Shown here: positions 27,247-35,823 of the stretch, one piece after another | How positions within the stretch are numbered: the first letter of the stretch is position 1 | Layout of the letters: each line of letters begins with the position of its first letter | DNA from: Paenibacillus physcomitrellae | Lineage (GTDB): Bacteria > Bacillota > Bacilli > Paenibacillales > Paenibacillaceae | Assembly: GCF_002240225.1 (NCBI RefSeq) | Contig: NZ_CP022584.1 | Location: forward strand, 620,001-684,000 | Direction of reading: 5' to 3' | Length of the DNA: 64,000 bases | Position numbers and translations under genes: made by a program | The notes under the pieces: generated by a model | Databases searched by the model: none | The model's input: only the letters and a program-made list of their open reading frames with translations | What the model was told of the DNA's origin: nothing

Positions 27247-27918
27247 ATGAGCAGCAACGAAGCTAAACGCCAGCAAATTCTGGACGCTTTTCATTTCAGA
27301 CATGCTACTAAATCTTTTGATCATGAGCGTAAAATTGCGGACGAGGATTTCCAAACGATCCTCGAAGCAGGCAGATTGTCTCCAAGTTCAGTCGGTTTGG
27401 AACCTTGGAAGTTTCTGGTTGTTCAAAACAGCGACCTTCGTGAAAAGATCAAAAAAGTCTCTTGGGGAGCGCAAGGGCAGCTGCCTACGGCCAGCCATTT
27501 TGTTGTCCTTCTGGCCCGCAGGAACGGACGTTATGATACGGAATATTTCTGGAACCAGATGACGAAGATCAAGGGGATTCCGGAAGATACGGTCCGTCAA
27601 ATGATGGGCCGTTATGCGGAATTCCAGGGAGAAGACTTCAATTTGTTTGAAAGCGAGCGCGCCTTATTTGACTGGGCCTGCAAGCAGACCTATATCGCTT
27701 TGGGCAACATGATGACCGCCGCAGCACTGCTGGGCATCGATTCCTGCCCGATTGAAGGCTTTAACCAAGCCGCATTAAATGAGGTTCTCGAGCAGGCGGG
27801 ACTGCTGGAGAACGGAACATACGGCATCAGCGTAATGGCCGCGTTTGGTTACCGGGTGCAGGAGCGGCGTCCGCAATCCAGAAGAAGTGCAGAAGACGTT
27901 ATTCAGTGGCTTAACTGA
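27247..27918 (+). CDS. NAD(P)H-dependent nitroreductase family oxidoreductase
   Basis: A 223-residue FMN-dependent flavoprotein of the NfsB/YfkO group, which reduces nitroaromatics, quinones or related acceptors. FMN-contact motifs are FRHATKSFD at the N-terminus, RLSPSSVGLEPWKFLVV near residue 45, and the C-terminal GYRVQERRPQSRR that contacts phosphate. GIDSCPIEGF matches the dimer-interface motif of the group. The start at 27247 follows TTGGAGGGAACATACGG. It stands alone and is followed by a terminator. The physiological substrate is not evident. Confidence 0.9.
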   Translation: MSSNEAKRQQILDAFHFRHATKSFDHERKIADEDFQTILEAGRLSPSSVGLEPWKFLVVQNSDLREKIKKVSWGAQGQLPTASHFVVLLARRNGRYDTEYFWNQMTKIKGIPEDTVRQMMGRYAEFQGEDFNLFESERALFDWACKQTYIALGNMMTAAALLGIDSCPIEGFNQAALNEVLEQAGLLENGTYGISVMAAFGYRVQERRPQSRRSAEDVIQWLN

Positions 27919-27971
27919 TGAAACATGAATAAGCAAAGCAAACCTAACCTAACATCTGATTGAAAAGCAGC

Positions 27972-28018
27972 AAGCCCCGTTTCAGGTTTGAAATCTGAAC
28001 GGGGCTTTTCTTGTTTTT
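27972..28018. terminator. terminator between convergent genes
   Basis: AAGCCCCGTTTCAG pairs with CTGAACGGGGCTT and is followed by TTCTTGTTTTT. It ends the nitroreductase gene and may also serve the lysozyme gene on the other strand. Confidence 0.82.
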
Positions 28019-28020
28019 CT

Positions 28021-29586
28021 TTACATCCGGAGCGAGGAGAGCAGATCATCGAGCGTTCCGTTAAATTGATCCAGGTCGACATTTCCTGTCACACCTGGAA
28101 TACTTCCGGTTTGGGAGTATTGCCATATAGACCAGCTGTCCCAAGCCGTAACCGGGGTAGGCTGCTTGCTGCTGTATTTGGCTACCCAAAGCTTATAAGC
28201 AGAGAAGGTAGCGTCAAAGTTGGCGGCAAATACATTGCCCGTATAAATCGTCGGGCGGACTCCGGTAACCGTTTCGAATTCGGACAAAAAGGCCTTGGCC
28301 ACTTGGTTAATCTGGGCGGTTGTCAATTTGCCCGGATTGTCTTCATAATCCAGCACGGGCGGAAGATCAAGCTGCTCAATCCCGCCTGCGGACTGCAGGG
28401 TTTCGATAAAGTGATCCGCCTCAAGCCGTGCATTCTCCGGCGTTGTGGCATCCAGGAAGTGATAGGCGCCTGTAAGCAAGCCTGCGGCTTTTGCACCTGC
28501 CAGATTGGCGGCAAACTGCGGGTCCTTAAACGTCTTGCCTTCCGACGCTTTGATGAAAACAAAGGAATAACCGGAGGCGGCGACGTTTGCCCAGTCGATC
28601 GAGCCATTATGATGGGACACGTCAAGCCCCATGGCGATGCCGGTTGATGTGCCGGCCTGCGGGGCCGAATCGCTGGCAGCCGGCTGCAACTGAATCGTGA
28701 TCGTACCTGACGATTGCTGAAGCTGATAAGATTGGGCTCCATTCAGAACCAAGACGATTTGGATCGAAGAGGAGTCATCCGAACCGCTGAACTGGGAAAG
28801 CTCGATTTCATTGACGTTAGGATCGCTTGGCAGAAGAATATCTCCGTGATGATTGTCGTCAAGCGGATATTTCTGCGTAAAGCCTGCATCAAAAACCGCA
28901 GCAGGCAAATCAACCTGGAGGCGATTCGGATCACTCAGCAGAGCTGTCCCAGGCTCCGTTGAGCCTTGAACGGTCAGCACTAACTTCCCATCTGCCAAAC
29001 TCAAATCCTTGAGCACGGCTTGCGCAGGTTTATCGGACACGGAGACGGAGGTGTCCTCTGGCTTGGAACCGAGAGCAGGCGAGGAAGCTTGTCCTGTCCC
29101 GGACCCCGAAACGGGATTGGGCTCCGCAGTTGTTCCCTTGGACGGCTGACCTTTAGATGTAGTGATTTTTACCGATTTTGTCGCTGACTCCCAGGCCACC
29201 ACACTCCCGAGCTGTTCTCCAACAAAACGGATCGGGACAAAAGCCGTATTGCCGGAAAGAACTGGGGCGGCGCTTAACTGAATGGTTTGTCCATCTGCCA
29301 CAGCCTCAAGACGGTTCAAGTTCAGTTTGATCGTCTGGCTTGCGTTATGTATAGTAATCGTTTTATCTCCGTTATTCCAATCCACGGTATAATTCATCTC
29401 TTCGGTCAAAACCCGCAGTGGAACCAGCACCCGGTTGTTAGAAATAATGATTTGCTCTGATTTCGATAGACTTATCTCCTGATTATTCAGGAACAAATGG
29501 GTGCTCTCCTTGGCCGAAACCGCCTGAGTCTGAACCCAGCAGAGCGTTAGGAACGCGAATAAGCCGAAAAATAACAGTTTCTTCAT
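28021..29586 (-). CDS. secreted GH25 lysozyme with stalk and AMIN-like domains
   Basis: A 521-residue exported cell-wall hydrolase. Residues 1-25 are a signal peptide ending AVSA. Residues about 35-130 are a copper-amine-oxidase-type stalk domain (NRVLVPLRVLTEEM and TAFVPIRFVGEQLG repeats), followed by a Ser/Pro/Gly linker to about 180. Residues about 188-310 look like an AMIN domain, which binds peptidoglycan. Residues about 325-520 are the GH25 muramidase: GLDVSHHNGSIDW, the catalytic acid in LDYED, and DLDQFNG at the end. It should cleave the N-acetylmuramyl linkage in peptidoglycan. The start at 29586 follows a GGTGG site. This domain order is typical of spore-forming Paenibacillaceae. 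Confidence 0.9.
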   Translation of the reverse strand: MKKLLFFGLFAFLTLCWVQTQAVSAKESTHLFLNNQEISLSKSEQIIISNNRVLVPLRVLTEEMNYTVDWNNGDKTITIHNASQTIKLNLNRLEAVADGQTIQLSAAPVLSGNTAFVPIRFVGEQLGSVVAWESATKSVKITTSKGQPSKGTTAEPNPVSGSGTGQASSPALGSKPEDTSVSVSDKPAQAVLKDLSLADGKLVLTVQGSTEPGTALLSDPNRLQVDLPAAVFDAGFTQKYPLDDNHHGDILLPSDPNVNEIELSQFSGSDDSSSIQIVLVLNGAQSYQLQQSSGTITIQLQPAASDSAPQAGTSTGIAMGLDVSHHNGSIDWANVAASGYSFVFIKASEGKTFKDPQFAANLAGAKAAGLLTGAYHFLDATTPENARLEADHFIETLQSAGGIEQLDLPPVLDYEDNPGKLTTAQINQVAKAFLSEFETVTGVRPTIYTGNVFAANFDATFSAYKLWVAKYSSKQPTPVTAWDSWSIWQYSQTGSIPGVTGNVDLDQFNGTLDDLLSSLRM

Positions 29587-29652
29587 GATGTACCACCATT
29601 CTATGATTTGTAATCTTCAGGACGGAGAAATTGTTTGTTGCCCTGACTCTAT

Positions 29653-29679
29653 CTTTTGACGATAAATTAATCGTAAAAG
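29653..29679 (-). promoter_or_regulatory. dyad upstream of the lysozyme gene
   Basis: CTTTTGACGAT and ATCGTAAAAG form an inverted repeat with one unpaired base and six central bases, 67-93 bp before the lysozyme start. It may be an operator. No matching regulator is adjacent. The remainder of 29587-29837 shows nothing else convincing. Confidence 0.35.
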
Positions 29680-29837
29680 TTTCGATTAGATTCGAGGATT
29701 TATAAAGTTTTTTAAGGGTGAGGACTTTTCAAAAGGGAACGTCTATATCGGGCAAGCGGCTCCTGACATCCGTGTGTGTCTCGATGCTGATCGCCTGGTT
29801 GCCGACTTGGCATTAATCGGATAGTCAAAGACACCTG

Positions 29838-29893
29838 TTTACAAATCGTAATTATTACGATATAATCGAATCTTGTAATCGTAATAATTACGA
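29838..29893 (+). promoter_or_regulatory. znuA promoter with two Zur boxes
   Basis: TTTACA (29838-29843) and TATAAT (29861-29866) are 17 bp apart. TCGTAATTATTACGA (29846-29860) fills the spacer and TCGTAATAATTACGA (29879-29893) lies just past the start point. Both match the core of the Bacillus Zur consensus, so zinc-loaded Zur would repress this promoter doubly. Confidence 0.9.
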
Positions 29894-29993
29894 ATAACCA
29901 ACAGGTACATAGTTATTGGCCAGTCAGAACTAGACGGCCAAAGCTTATCGAAAGACACGGTTTAAAGGGTTCTATTAGAAAAGGGGTTTAGAA

Positions 29994-31052
29994 ATGAAAC
30001 GCAGGAAACAGCTACTCGTTATACTTTCATTATCTTTAGTTCTGGTTGCAGCAGGATGCGGATCGAAACAGACCGGAGATCAAAGTCAAGCCGGGGATGC
30101 TGTGTCAGCATCCAACTCATCGGCGGTATCGACTGCCGGGGTGAAACTTAAGATTGAGACAAGCTTCTACCCGATGTACGAATTTACCCGTCACGTAGCG
30201 GGCGATCTTGCCGAGGTGCACAATCTGGTTCCGGCTGGCGCCGAACCTCACGATTGGGAGCCTGTACCCAAGGACATCGCGGAAATTACGGATGCAGACG
30301 TATTGGTCTATAATGGCGCAGGTATGGAGGGCTGGATCGATCAGGTCGCTTCCAGTGCGACAGGCGGACATCTAAAGCTTATTGAAGCCAGCAAAGGATT
30401 AGATATCATGGATGGTTTTGTGGAAGAGGAAGAAGAGGAGCCCGGCGAAGAAGTGGCCGGCCACGATCAGGATCAGGGTCACTCGGGACTGGACCCTCAC
30501 GTCTGGCTGTCTCCGGCACTTGCCATCAAGGAAGTTCAAAATATCGAGCAGGGACTGGCACAAGCCGATCCAGCCGATGCAGATACGTTCAAAGCCAACG
30601 CTGATGCTTATATAGCCGAGCTGCAAACGCTGGATCAGCAGTTTAAAGACAGCCTGAAAGATCCAAAACGCACGGATTTCATCACGCAGCATGCCGCGTT
30701 CGGTTATTTGGCTAGAGAATACGGCCTGACGCAGGTGCCTATTGCCGGTTTATCGCCGGATCAGGAGCCGTCAGCTGCCAAAATGGCGGAGATTGTACAA
30801 TTCGCCAAGGAACACCAGGTGAAGACGATCTTTTTTGAAACGCTGGTTTCATCCAATGTTGCTGAGACCATCGCCAAGGAAATCGGCGCCAAGTCGGATG
30901 TGCTGAATCCGCTGGAAGGGTTGACCGATGAAGAGTTGGCCCAGAACCAGAATTATATTAGTGTCATGAAACAGAATCTGACCGCGCTGCAAAAAGCTTT
31001 GAATGAAAATAACTCGTATCACTCTTATAACGGCATTTTACAATGCAATTAA
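29994..31052 (+). CDS. znuA: zinc ABC transporter substrate-binding lipoprotein
   Basis: A 352-residue cluster A-I metal-binding lipoprotein that captures Zn(II) outside the membrane. The signal peptide ends in LVLVAAGC with lipidated Cys22. Predicted zinc ligands are His86 (EPHDWEP), His168 (DPHVW) and His232 (QHAAF), plus an acidic residue near 281. An acidic/His loop (residues 143-162) marks zinc rather than manganese specificity. Two Zur boxes control it. The znuB/znuC permease and ATPase genes are not adjacent and must be elsewhere. The last dozen residues (ENNSYHSYNGILQCN) look like a random extension. Confidence 0.93.
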   Translation: MKRRKQLLVILSLSLVLVAAGCGSKQTGDQSQAGDAVSASNSSAVSTAGVKLKIETSFYPMYEFTRHVAGDLAEVHNLVPAGAEPHDWEPVPKDIAEITDADVLVYNGAGMEGWIDQVASSATGGHLKLIEASKGLDIMDGFVEEEEEEPGEEVAGHDQDQGHSGLDPHVWLSPALAIKEVQNIEQGLAQADPADADTFKANADAYIAELQTLDQQFKDSLKDPKRTDFITQHAAFGYLAREYGLTQVPIAGLSPDQEPSAAKMAEIVQFAKEHQVKTIFFETLVSSNVAETIAKEIGAKSDVLNPLEGLTDEELAQNQNYISVMKQNLTALQKALNENNSYHSYNGILQCN

Positions 31053-31108
31053 AACCCGATCTAAAAAAACAATCTAACCCAATTAATAAACAGAAAGGTT
31101 GATTTTCA

Positions 31109-31378
31109 GTGGCTAAAAAGTCCAAAGTGGTAAAAGAACTAAAACGCCAGGCCTTGGTAGAGAAATACGCGGAGAAAAGAAGAGAGCTGAAAGCCAAAGG
31201 GGATTACGAAGCTTTGCAGAAGCTGCCGCGTGATTCGTCCGTAACAAGACTTCACAGCCGCTGCTTGGTGAGCGGCAGACCAAGAGGTTACCTCAGCAAA
31301 TATAAAGTATCCCGGATTGTGTTCCGTGAACTGGCTCATCAGGGACGGATTCCGGGTGTGAAGAAAGCCAGCTGGTAA
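31109..31378 (+). CDS. rpsN: 30S ribosomal protein S14, zinc-independent paralogue
   Basis: An 89-residue S14 of the long, zinc-free (C-minus) form. It has only one cysteine and lacks the CxxC pairs of the usual Bacillus S14, while the [20 protein letters not shown] and [12 protein letters not shown] blocks are conserved. It starts with GTG at 31109 after AGAAAGG. In Bacillus such paralogues (YhzA) are made under zinc starvation and replace the zinc-binding S14 in ribosomes. Its position 56 bp behind znuA under the twin Zur boxes fits this exactly. Confidence 0.95.
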   Translation: MAKKSKVVKELKRQALVEKYAEKRRELKAKGDYEALQKLPRDSSVTRLHSRCLVSGRPRGYLSKYKVSRIVFRELAHQGRIPGVKKASW

Positions 31379-31399
31379 GCGGAGCATTAATGAAACGGG

Positions 31400-31431
31400 C
31401 TTTAATTGAGCTTGGTTGAGCTTTAATCGAG
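31400..31431 (+). repeat. tandem repeat, three units of 10-11 bp
   Basis: CTTTAATTGAG, CTTGGTTGAG and CTTTAATCGAG follow one another between the S14 stop and its terminator; a weaker fourth unit follows. Confidence 0.65.
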
Positions 31432-31449
31432 TTTTCAGCTTTAAATAAC

Positions 31450-31506
31450 AAAAGCGGCGATCCGCCTTCGGAGTTTTTCTTCCGGGCAGATCGCCGTTTT
31501 CTTTTA
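31450..31506 (+). terminator. intrinsic terminator of znuA-rpsN
   Basis: AAAAGCGGCGATC pairs with GATCGCCGTTTT and is followed by CTTTTATT. Confidence 0.85.
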
Positions 31507-31592
31507 TTGGACGGGTGAATTGTAATAAAATGGAGTTAAATCAGAAAGATCAGTTGTGATTCACATGTACCACTCAAAAGGAGATAGACGTG

Positions 31593-32138
31593 ATGAAACG
31601 AATGATTTCGGGTGCTGTTTTACCGGCTGCTCTCGGCATCCTTATCTTACTCGCAATCGTTATCTATACGGGCACTTATTCCTATAACCATTCTTCCATT
31701 TCCAAAGTGCTAAATTCAGAGGACGGCAGCTGGACATTTATCCCTTTCGCGCAAGGCGAAATAGCCTTATTGAATGATGATAAAGAGCTGGACGCCATTT
31801 ATTTGAAAAGGGGACTGTTAGGCTGGAACAAGGTCATCGAACCGGCTCCGATTCCAAAAAATACGCAAGCCTACAATCAACGATTTTCTTTCTTTCAAGC
31901 GGATGGTCAAACCTTTATATTCGGTTATTTTCCTTCTGATGATATGAAGACCGTAACTTTTAATGATGAACCTTCTTCTTTCGGAAGCGGTTCTTTGGAA
32001 ATCAGTTATAGGGTAGGGGAAGACGGGAGCTGGTTTATACCTGTAAACCGAAATATATCATCCCTAAATGGTGACGACCTGTATGTCACTTTGGACGACG
32101 GCACCCGGATTTCTTACCCGTTTACTGAGTTGAACTAA
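31593..32138 (+). CDS. membrane-anchored hypothetical protein
   Basis: A 181-residue protein I do not recognise. It has one N-terminal hydrophobic segment (about residues 6-27, ALGILILLAIVIYTGTYSY) that should act as an uncleaved anchor, with the rest outside. The exterior is beta-rich and acidic, with FSFFQADGQTFIFGYF and a C-terminal DLYVTLDDGTRISYPF, suggesting a small beta-sandwich. ATG 31593 is taken because GGAGATAGACGTG gives better spacing than GTG 31590. It is convergent with the DUF422 remnant, whose end is one base away. Confidence 0.6.
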   Translation: MKRMISGAVLPAALGILILLAIVIYTGTYSYNHSSISKVLNSEDGSWTFIPFAQGEIALLNDDKELDAIYLKRGLLGWNKVIEPAPIPKNTQAYNQRFSFFQADGQTFIFGYFPSDDMKTVTFNDEPSSFGSGSLEISYRVGEDGSWFIPVNRNISSLNGDDLYVTLDDGTRISYPFTELN

Positions 32139-32139
32139 A

Positions 32140-32490
32140 TTATTGGGCTTCCAAATCGTGAGCACGGCTTACTGTCAAGGCGGCATGCAGCGCCACAAAC
32201 ACCATCGTAAAGACGCACACGAGAGTCATGGAGTCGTAGATGTCGCGATAGCCGGTACCGGTGAAGCATAGCAGCAAATAGTTCAAGCTTTGAATAGCAT
32301 AGACCGCAATTGGCTCCAACCAGTAGGATTTGCTGAACGATTCCGTGCCTTTCTTGTCATACTTGGCAAGGTAAAGGGCAAAAATTTGCATAAACAGATA
32401 AACGACGAAGAACCAGCCGAAATAATTGGAGATAGGCACACCGTAATAATTTCCCCCGTCTTCCCAAATCCATTGTTGACTAATAGTTGA
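32140..32490 (-). pseudogene. C-terminal remnant of a carotenoid-biosynthesis (DUF422) protein
   Basis: The last ~115 codons before the stop at 32140 resemble the C-terminal part of DUF422/CruF-like integral membrane proteins: WIWEDGGNYYGVPISNYFGW is the diagnostic block, followed by two or three hydrophobic helices. The open frame continues upstream to 32574, but that part (MPIPPASANLNKYSAIS and on) is the antisense of a TetR fragment and has no membrane character. The N-terminal half of the gene is therefore missing. No ribosome site supports a functional start. Confidence 0.6.
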
Positions 32491-32494
32491 GGTT

Positions 32495-32683
32495 AACGGG
32501 CTGGCTGACGAGGCTGTAGACCCTGAAATTGCGGAATATTTATTTAAATTTGCCGAGGCGGGCGGGATGGGCATGATGATTAAGTGGGTGAATGACGGTT
32601 ATGTAACGCCTCCTGCCGAGATGGCTGCTTTGATTATCCGAATCATTCGAGGCGGAATATCCTCATTTACAGACGAAAGGTGA
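32495..32683 (+). pseudogene. C-terminal remnant of a TetR regulator
   Basis: In frame with the TGA at 32681 the DNA encodes about 60 residues (DPEIAEYLFKFAEAGGMGMM, then IKWVNDGYVTPPAEMAALII) that match the final helices of TetR ligand-binding domains, where a G-x-x-x-x-x-x-x-W-x-x-x-G pattern recurs. No start or DNA-binding domain is present; the frame closes at 32477-32479. It faces the DUF422 remnant, so a deletion probably joined two genes here. Confidence 0.6.
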
Positions 32684-32713
32684 CTCCAGATTTAGTGGGG
32701 TCACCTTTTTTTG
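32679..32713 (+). terminator. intrinsic terminator
   Basis: GGTGACTCC pairs with GGGGTCACC around an eight-base loop, followed by seven T residues. It belonged to the lost TetR gene and abuts the AraC gene end. Confidence 0.82.
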
Positions 32714-32716
32714 AAT

Positions 32717-33544
32717 TTACGTCGTTCCTCTGCGATAGGAGCTGGGGCTGACGCCGGTCGCCTTCTTGAAGGTACGAGAGAAGTGGGGGAGATCCATGCC
32801 GAGCTGCTCCGCAGTATCCGAAATCGACAAATTGGAAAAAGAAAGCAGCCGCTTCGCCTTGTCCATCCGCTTCTGCTGGACATAGTGGATAGGCGTAACG
32901 CCCATCAGCTTCTTAAAATAAGGGATGAAATAATTGGGATGAAGATGGATAATATCGGCCAGCGTATCGATCTCGATCGTCTGATCCAAATGTTCTTCAA
33001 TATACTGCAGTACGCTGCCGAGTTTGACCCGTTCTTCATGGAACAGGAAGCGGTCCAGCTCTGCTGTATATCCGGAATGCTCCATGCAGTAGGCAAGCAG
33101 ATGCAGCAGCGCCGATTTGAGCCGCAGCGGAGCCAGATACCCGCCTTGACTGAACTGCACCTCCATATTCAGAAACAGCCGCCGGGTTGCCTCCGGCTCC
33201 TCCGCATCTACAAGAATGAGTTTCCCTTCGGGGGCAAACAGCGGCCATTCGCCGATCTTGGCGTCAAAATGGCAGAAGTGACGTGTATAGGGGTTGTCCC
33301 GGGAAGTGGTGGTGGTCTGGACAGAACCAGCGGGCATAATCATCAGCTGCCCCGGCTTCGGGTAGTGGAGCTCGCCGTTCAGCAGCACGCTTCCTTCACC
33401 ATCCGCAATATAATACAGCCGGCTAAACGACGGAATTTCATCGGTACGGTTCCACCCGCCAAAATGAGACCTGGAATGAACCAGGGATACGGATACACTC
33501 AGATTCTCCATTAAACTTTCGGCAAAAGAAAGAGCTTCAGACAT
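32717..33544 (-). CDS. AraC family transcriptional regulator
   Basis: A 275-residue regulator with an N-terminal cupin-like sensor (residues about 15-150; IADGEGSVLLNGELHYPKPG is the beta-barrel part) and the C-terminal double helix-turn-helix of AraC/XylS proteins (LADIIHLHPNYFIPYFKKLM and TAEQLGMDLPHFSRTFKKAT). The start at 33544 is selected because AGGAGG lies eight bases before it; the longer frame from 33577 begins within another purine run. It diverges from the Gfo/Idh/MocA sugar locus at 33711 and is its probable activator. The inducing sugar is unknown. Confidence 0.9.
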   Translation of the reverse strand: MSEALSFAESLMENLSVSVSLVHSRSHFGGWNRTDEIPSFSRLYYIADGEGSVLLNGELHYPKPGQLMIMPAGSVQTTTTSRDNPYTRHFCHFDAKIGEWPLFAPEGKLILVDAEEPEATRRLFLNMEVQFSQGGYLAPLRLKSALLHLLAYCMEHSGYTAELDRFLFHEERVKLGSVLQYIEEHLDQTIEIDTLADIIHLHPNYFIPYFKKLMGVTPIHYVQQKRMDKAKRLLSFSNLSISDTAEQLGMDLPHFSRTFKKATGVSPSSYRRGTT

Positions 33545-33710
33545 GTTGACAGCCTCCTGCTTCATCATCCTCCTCATTATAATCTAAATATAAAAATTTG
33601 GCAGGAACACCTTAGTTATATACAAATCTGTCTTAGTTTCAACCATTCTCCTAAAGATGAAAGCGTTATATTCTCTATCCATAAAGATGACCAAGGAGGA
33701 ATTCTAAGGG

Positions 33711-34874
33711 ATGAATAAGGTACGATACGGAATCATCGGGATAGGAAATATGGGCAGATCGCATGCGGTTCAGCTGCTGGATCAGGTGAACGGGGCGGAG
33801 CTTGCCGCTGTATGCGATAGCTCCCCGGCCGCTTTAGCGTGGGCCAAAGACCGGCTGCCGGAAAGCGTTCAACAATTCAAGCAGCCGGAAAATTTGTTCA
33901 AGTCTGGTTTGATCGACGCGGTGATTATCGCAACGCCGCACTACGATCATCCGCCGCTGGCGATCCAGGCGTTTGACGCCGGCCTTCACGTGCTGATCGA
34001 GAAGCCTGCGGGCGTGTACACCAAAGCCGTCAGAGAGATGAATGCCAGAGCTGCGGCTTCGGATCGGGTGTTTGGCATCATGTACAATCAAAGAACCAAT
34101 CCGCTGTATCAAAAGCTGAAAGAGCTGATTTCTTCCGGCGAGCTTGGCGAGATCCGGCGGACGAACTGGATTATTACCAATTGGTACCGCTCTCAAAGCT
34201 ACTATAATTCCGGCGGCTGGCGAGCAACCTGGGCGGGGGAAGGCGGCGGCGTGCTGCTGAATCAGGACCCGCACCAGCTGGATCTCTGGCAGTGGACAAC
34301 GGGCTTGATGCCTAAGCGTGTCCGCGCCTTTTGCCATTTTGGGAAATACCGTGATATTGAGGTCGAAGACGACGTAACGGCTTATGTGGAATATGAAAAT
34401 GGTGCGACCGGCCTGTTCGTGACGACCACCGGCGAAGCGCCGGGTACCAACCGGTTTGAGGTCACTGGAGACCGGGGCAAAATCGTCATCGAAGACGACA
34501 AGCTTGTGTTCTGGCGGCTGCGTGTTCCAGAACCAGAATTTAATGCGTCCTTTAACGGCGGCTTTGGTGCGCCAGAATGCTGGAAATGTGAAATTCCGGT
34601 GCCTGCAAGCCATGGCGAGCAGCATCTGGGCATTCTCAAAAATTTCACGAATGCAATCCTGCACGGCGAGCAGCTGATTGCGCCGGGTGAAGAAGGGATC
34701 AAAGGCCTAACCTTGTCCAATGCAATGCACCTATCCGCCTGGGAAGATGACTGGGCCGACCTCCCGCTGGATGAAGACCGGTTCCATGAACTGCTGCAAA
34801 GCAAAATTGCCGCTTCGAAATATGAGAAGAAAACGGACGAGAGCCGTACGCTGGACGTAACGGGCACCCATTGA
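33711..34874 (+). CDS. Gfo/Idh/MocA family oxidoreductase 1
   Basis: A 387-residue NAD(P)-dependent sugar dehydrogenase. The Rossmann motif GIIGIGNMGRSHA lies at residues 8-20, and VLIEKPAGV with the catalytic EKP Lys at about residue 100. The GGGVLLNQDPHQLDLWQW segment holds the active-site Asp-x-x-x-His pattern. Start at 33711 follows AAGGAGGAATTCTAAGG. It heads a locus with a TIM-barrel isomerase and two further oxidoreductases, suggesting stepwise oxidation, isomerisation and reduction of a sugar or glycoside, as in inositol or 3-keto-sugar pathways. Substrate cannot be named. Confidence 0.9.
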   Translation: MNKVRYGIIGIGNMGRSHAVQLLDQVNGAELAAVCDSSPAALAWAKDRLPESVQQFKQPENLFKSGLIDAVIIATPHYDHPPLAIQAFDAGLHVLIEKPAGVYTKAVREMNARAAASDRVFGIMYNQRTNPLYQKLKELISSGELGEIRRTNWIITNWYRSQSYYNSGGWRATWAGEGGGVLLNQDPHQLDLWQWTTGLMPKRVRAFCHFGKYRDIEVEDDVTAYVEYENGATGLFVTTTGEAPGTNRFEVTGDRGKIVIEDDKLVFWRLRVPEPEFNASFNGGFGAPECWKCEIPVPASHGEQHLGILKNFTNAILHGEQLIAPGEEGIKGLTLSNAMHLSAWEDDWADLPLDEDRFHELLQSKIAASKYEKKTDESRTLDVTGTH

Positions 34875-34897
34875 AGCCTTATACCCAAACGGGTACC

Positions 34898-34982
34898 TAA
34901 CTGGTAACTAATACCCAATAACTGGCATCTAATAGCAAGCACTAATAGCCAAGCACTATAGCAATCACTAATACCTGATGCC
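34898..34982 (+). repeat. degenerate tandem repeats, CTAATA units
   Basis: Two ~21-bp units starting TAACTGG are followed by TAATAGCAAGCAC, TAATAGCCAAGCAC, TATAGCAATCAC and TAATACC, all 3' of the first oxidoreductase stop. The array occupies most of the 169-bp gap before the isomerase gene. Confidence 0.7.
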
Positions 34983-35043
34983 TAAAGACTTGCCGACGCT
35001 TTCAAGCCGCCATTCAAATTGAAGAACAGGAGTGAAAATATAG

Positions 35044-35823
35044 ATGAAACCCGTCAACTTAGCTGTACAGCTGTATACCCTGAGGAATTTCACGCAAACG
35101 GAAAAAGGGTTGAAGGATACTTTTAACAAGGTGGCAGCGATTGGCTACCGCTCCGCTCAGGTTTCCGGGATCGGACCGATTCCGCACGAAACGGTCAAGA
35201 AGCTGGCTGATGAAGCCGGGCTCTCCATCTGCGCGACTCATGTGCCATGGGACCGCCTGGTGGATGACCTGGAAGGGGTTGCCGAGCAGCATCGGCTGTG
35301 GAACTGCCGTTATGTCGGGCTTGGTTCCCTGCCGGAATCCTACCGGGGATCTGCCGATGGCTACAGAACCTTTGCGAAGCAGGCAAATGAAATAGCGCTC
35401 AAACTGAAGAACGACTATGATCTGCAATTTGTATATCATAACCATCATTTTGAATTTGAGAAATACGGCGACAAAACAGGCCTGGAAATCCTGTTTGATG
35501 AAACCGATCCTTCGGCTTTTGGATTTGAATTGGATCTGTATTGGGTCCAAGCCGGGGGCGGCGACCCTGTAGAATGGATCCACAAGGTTGCCGGACGGAT
35601 GCAGGTCGTCCATTTCAAGGATATGGCAATTGTCTCCGGCAAACAGGTCTTTGCTGAAGTTGGAGAGGGCAATATGAACTATGAAGCGCTTATCCGGGCC
35701 TGTGACGAGACGGGCGTTGAATGGATGGTTGTGGAGCAGGACGAGTGCCGGCGCGATCCATTTGAAAGCGTGGACATCAGCTTGAAATACCTGCTTGGCA
35801 AATGCGAGGAGGTAAAGGCTTGA
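35044..35823 (+). CDS. sugar phosphate isomerase/epimerase (xylose isomerase-like TIM barrel)
   Basis: A 259-residue TIM-barrel protein of the AP-endonuclease-2/IolE group. Metal-site features include YHNHHFEFEKYG near residue 140, ELDLYWVQAGG near 165, VVHFKDM near 205 and the terminal EVGEGNMNYEAL. Such enzymes interconvert keto sugars or dehydrate inosose. Start at 35044 follows AGGAGTGAAAATATAG. Its TGA overlaps the TTG start of the next oxidoreductase, so the two are translationally coupled and probably act in sequence. Confidence 0.9.
   Translation: MKPVNLAVQLYTLRNFTQTEKGLKDTFNKVAAIGYRSAQVSGIGPIPHETVKKLADEAGLSICATHVPWDRLVDDLEGVAEQHRLWNCRYVGLGSLPESYRGSADGYRTFAKQANEIALKLKNDYDLQFVYHNHHFEFEKYGDKTGLEILFDETDPSAFGFELDLYWVQAGGGDPVEWIHKVAGRMQVVHFKDMAIVSGKQVFAEVGEGNMNYEALIRACDETGVEWMVVEQDECRRDPFESVDISLKYLLGKCEEVKA

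Noticed and set aside
32711-33514. 267-codon plus-strand frame opposite the AraC gene
   Set aside because: The minus strand encodes a complete AraC regulator; this frame is rich in Arg/Gln/His as expected of an antisense shadow.
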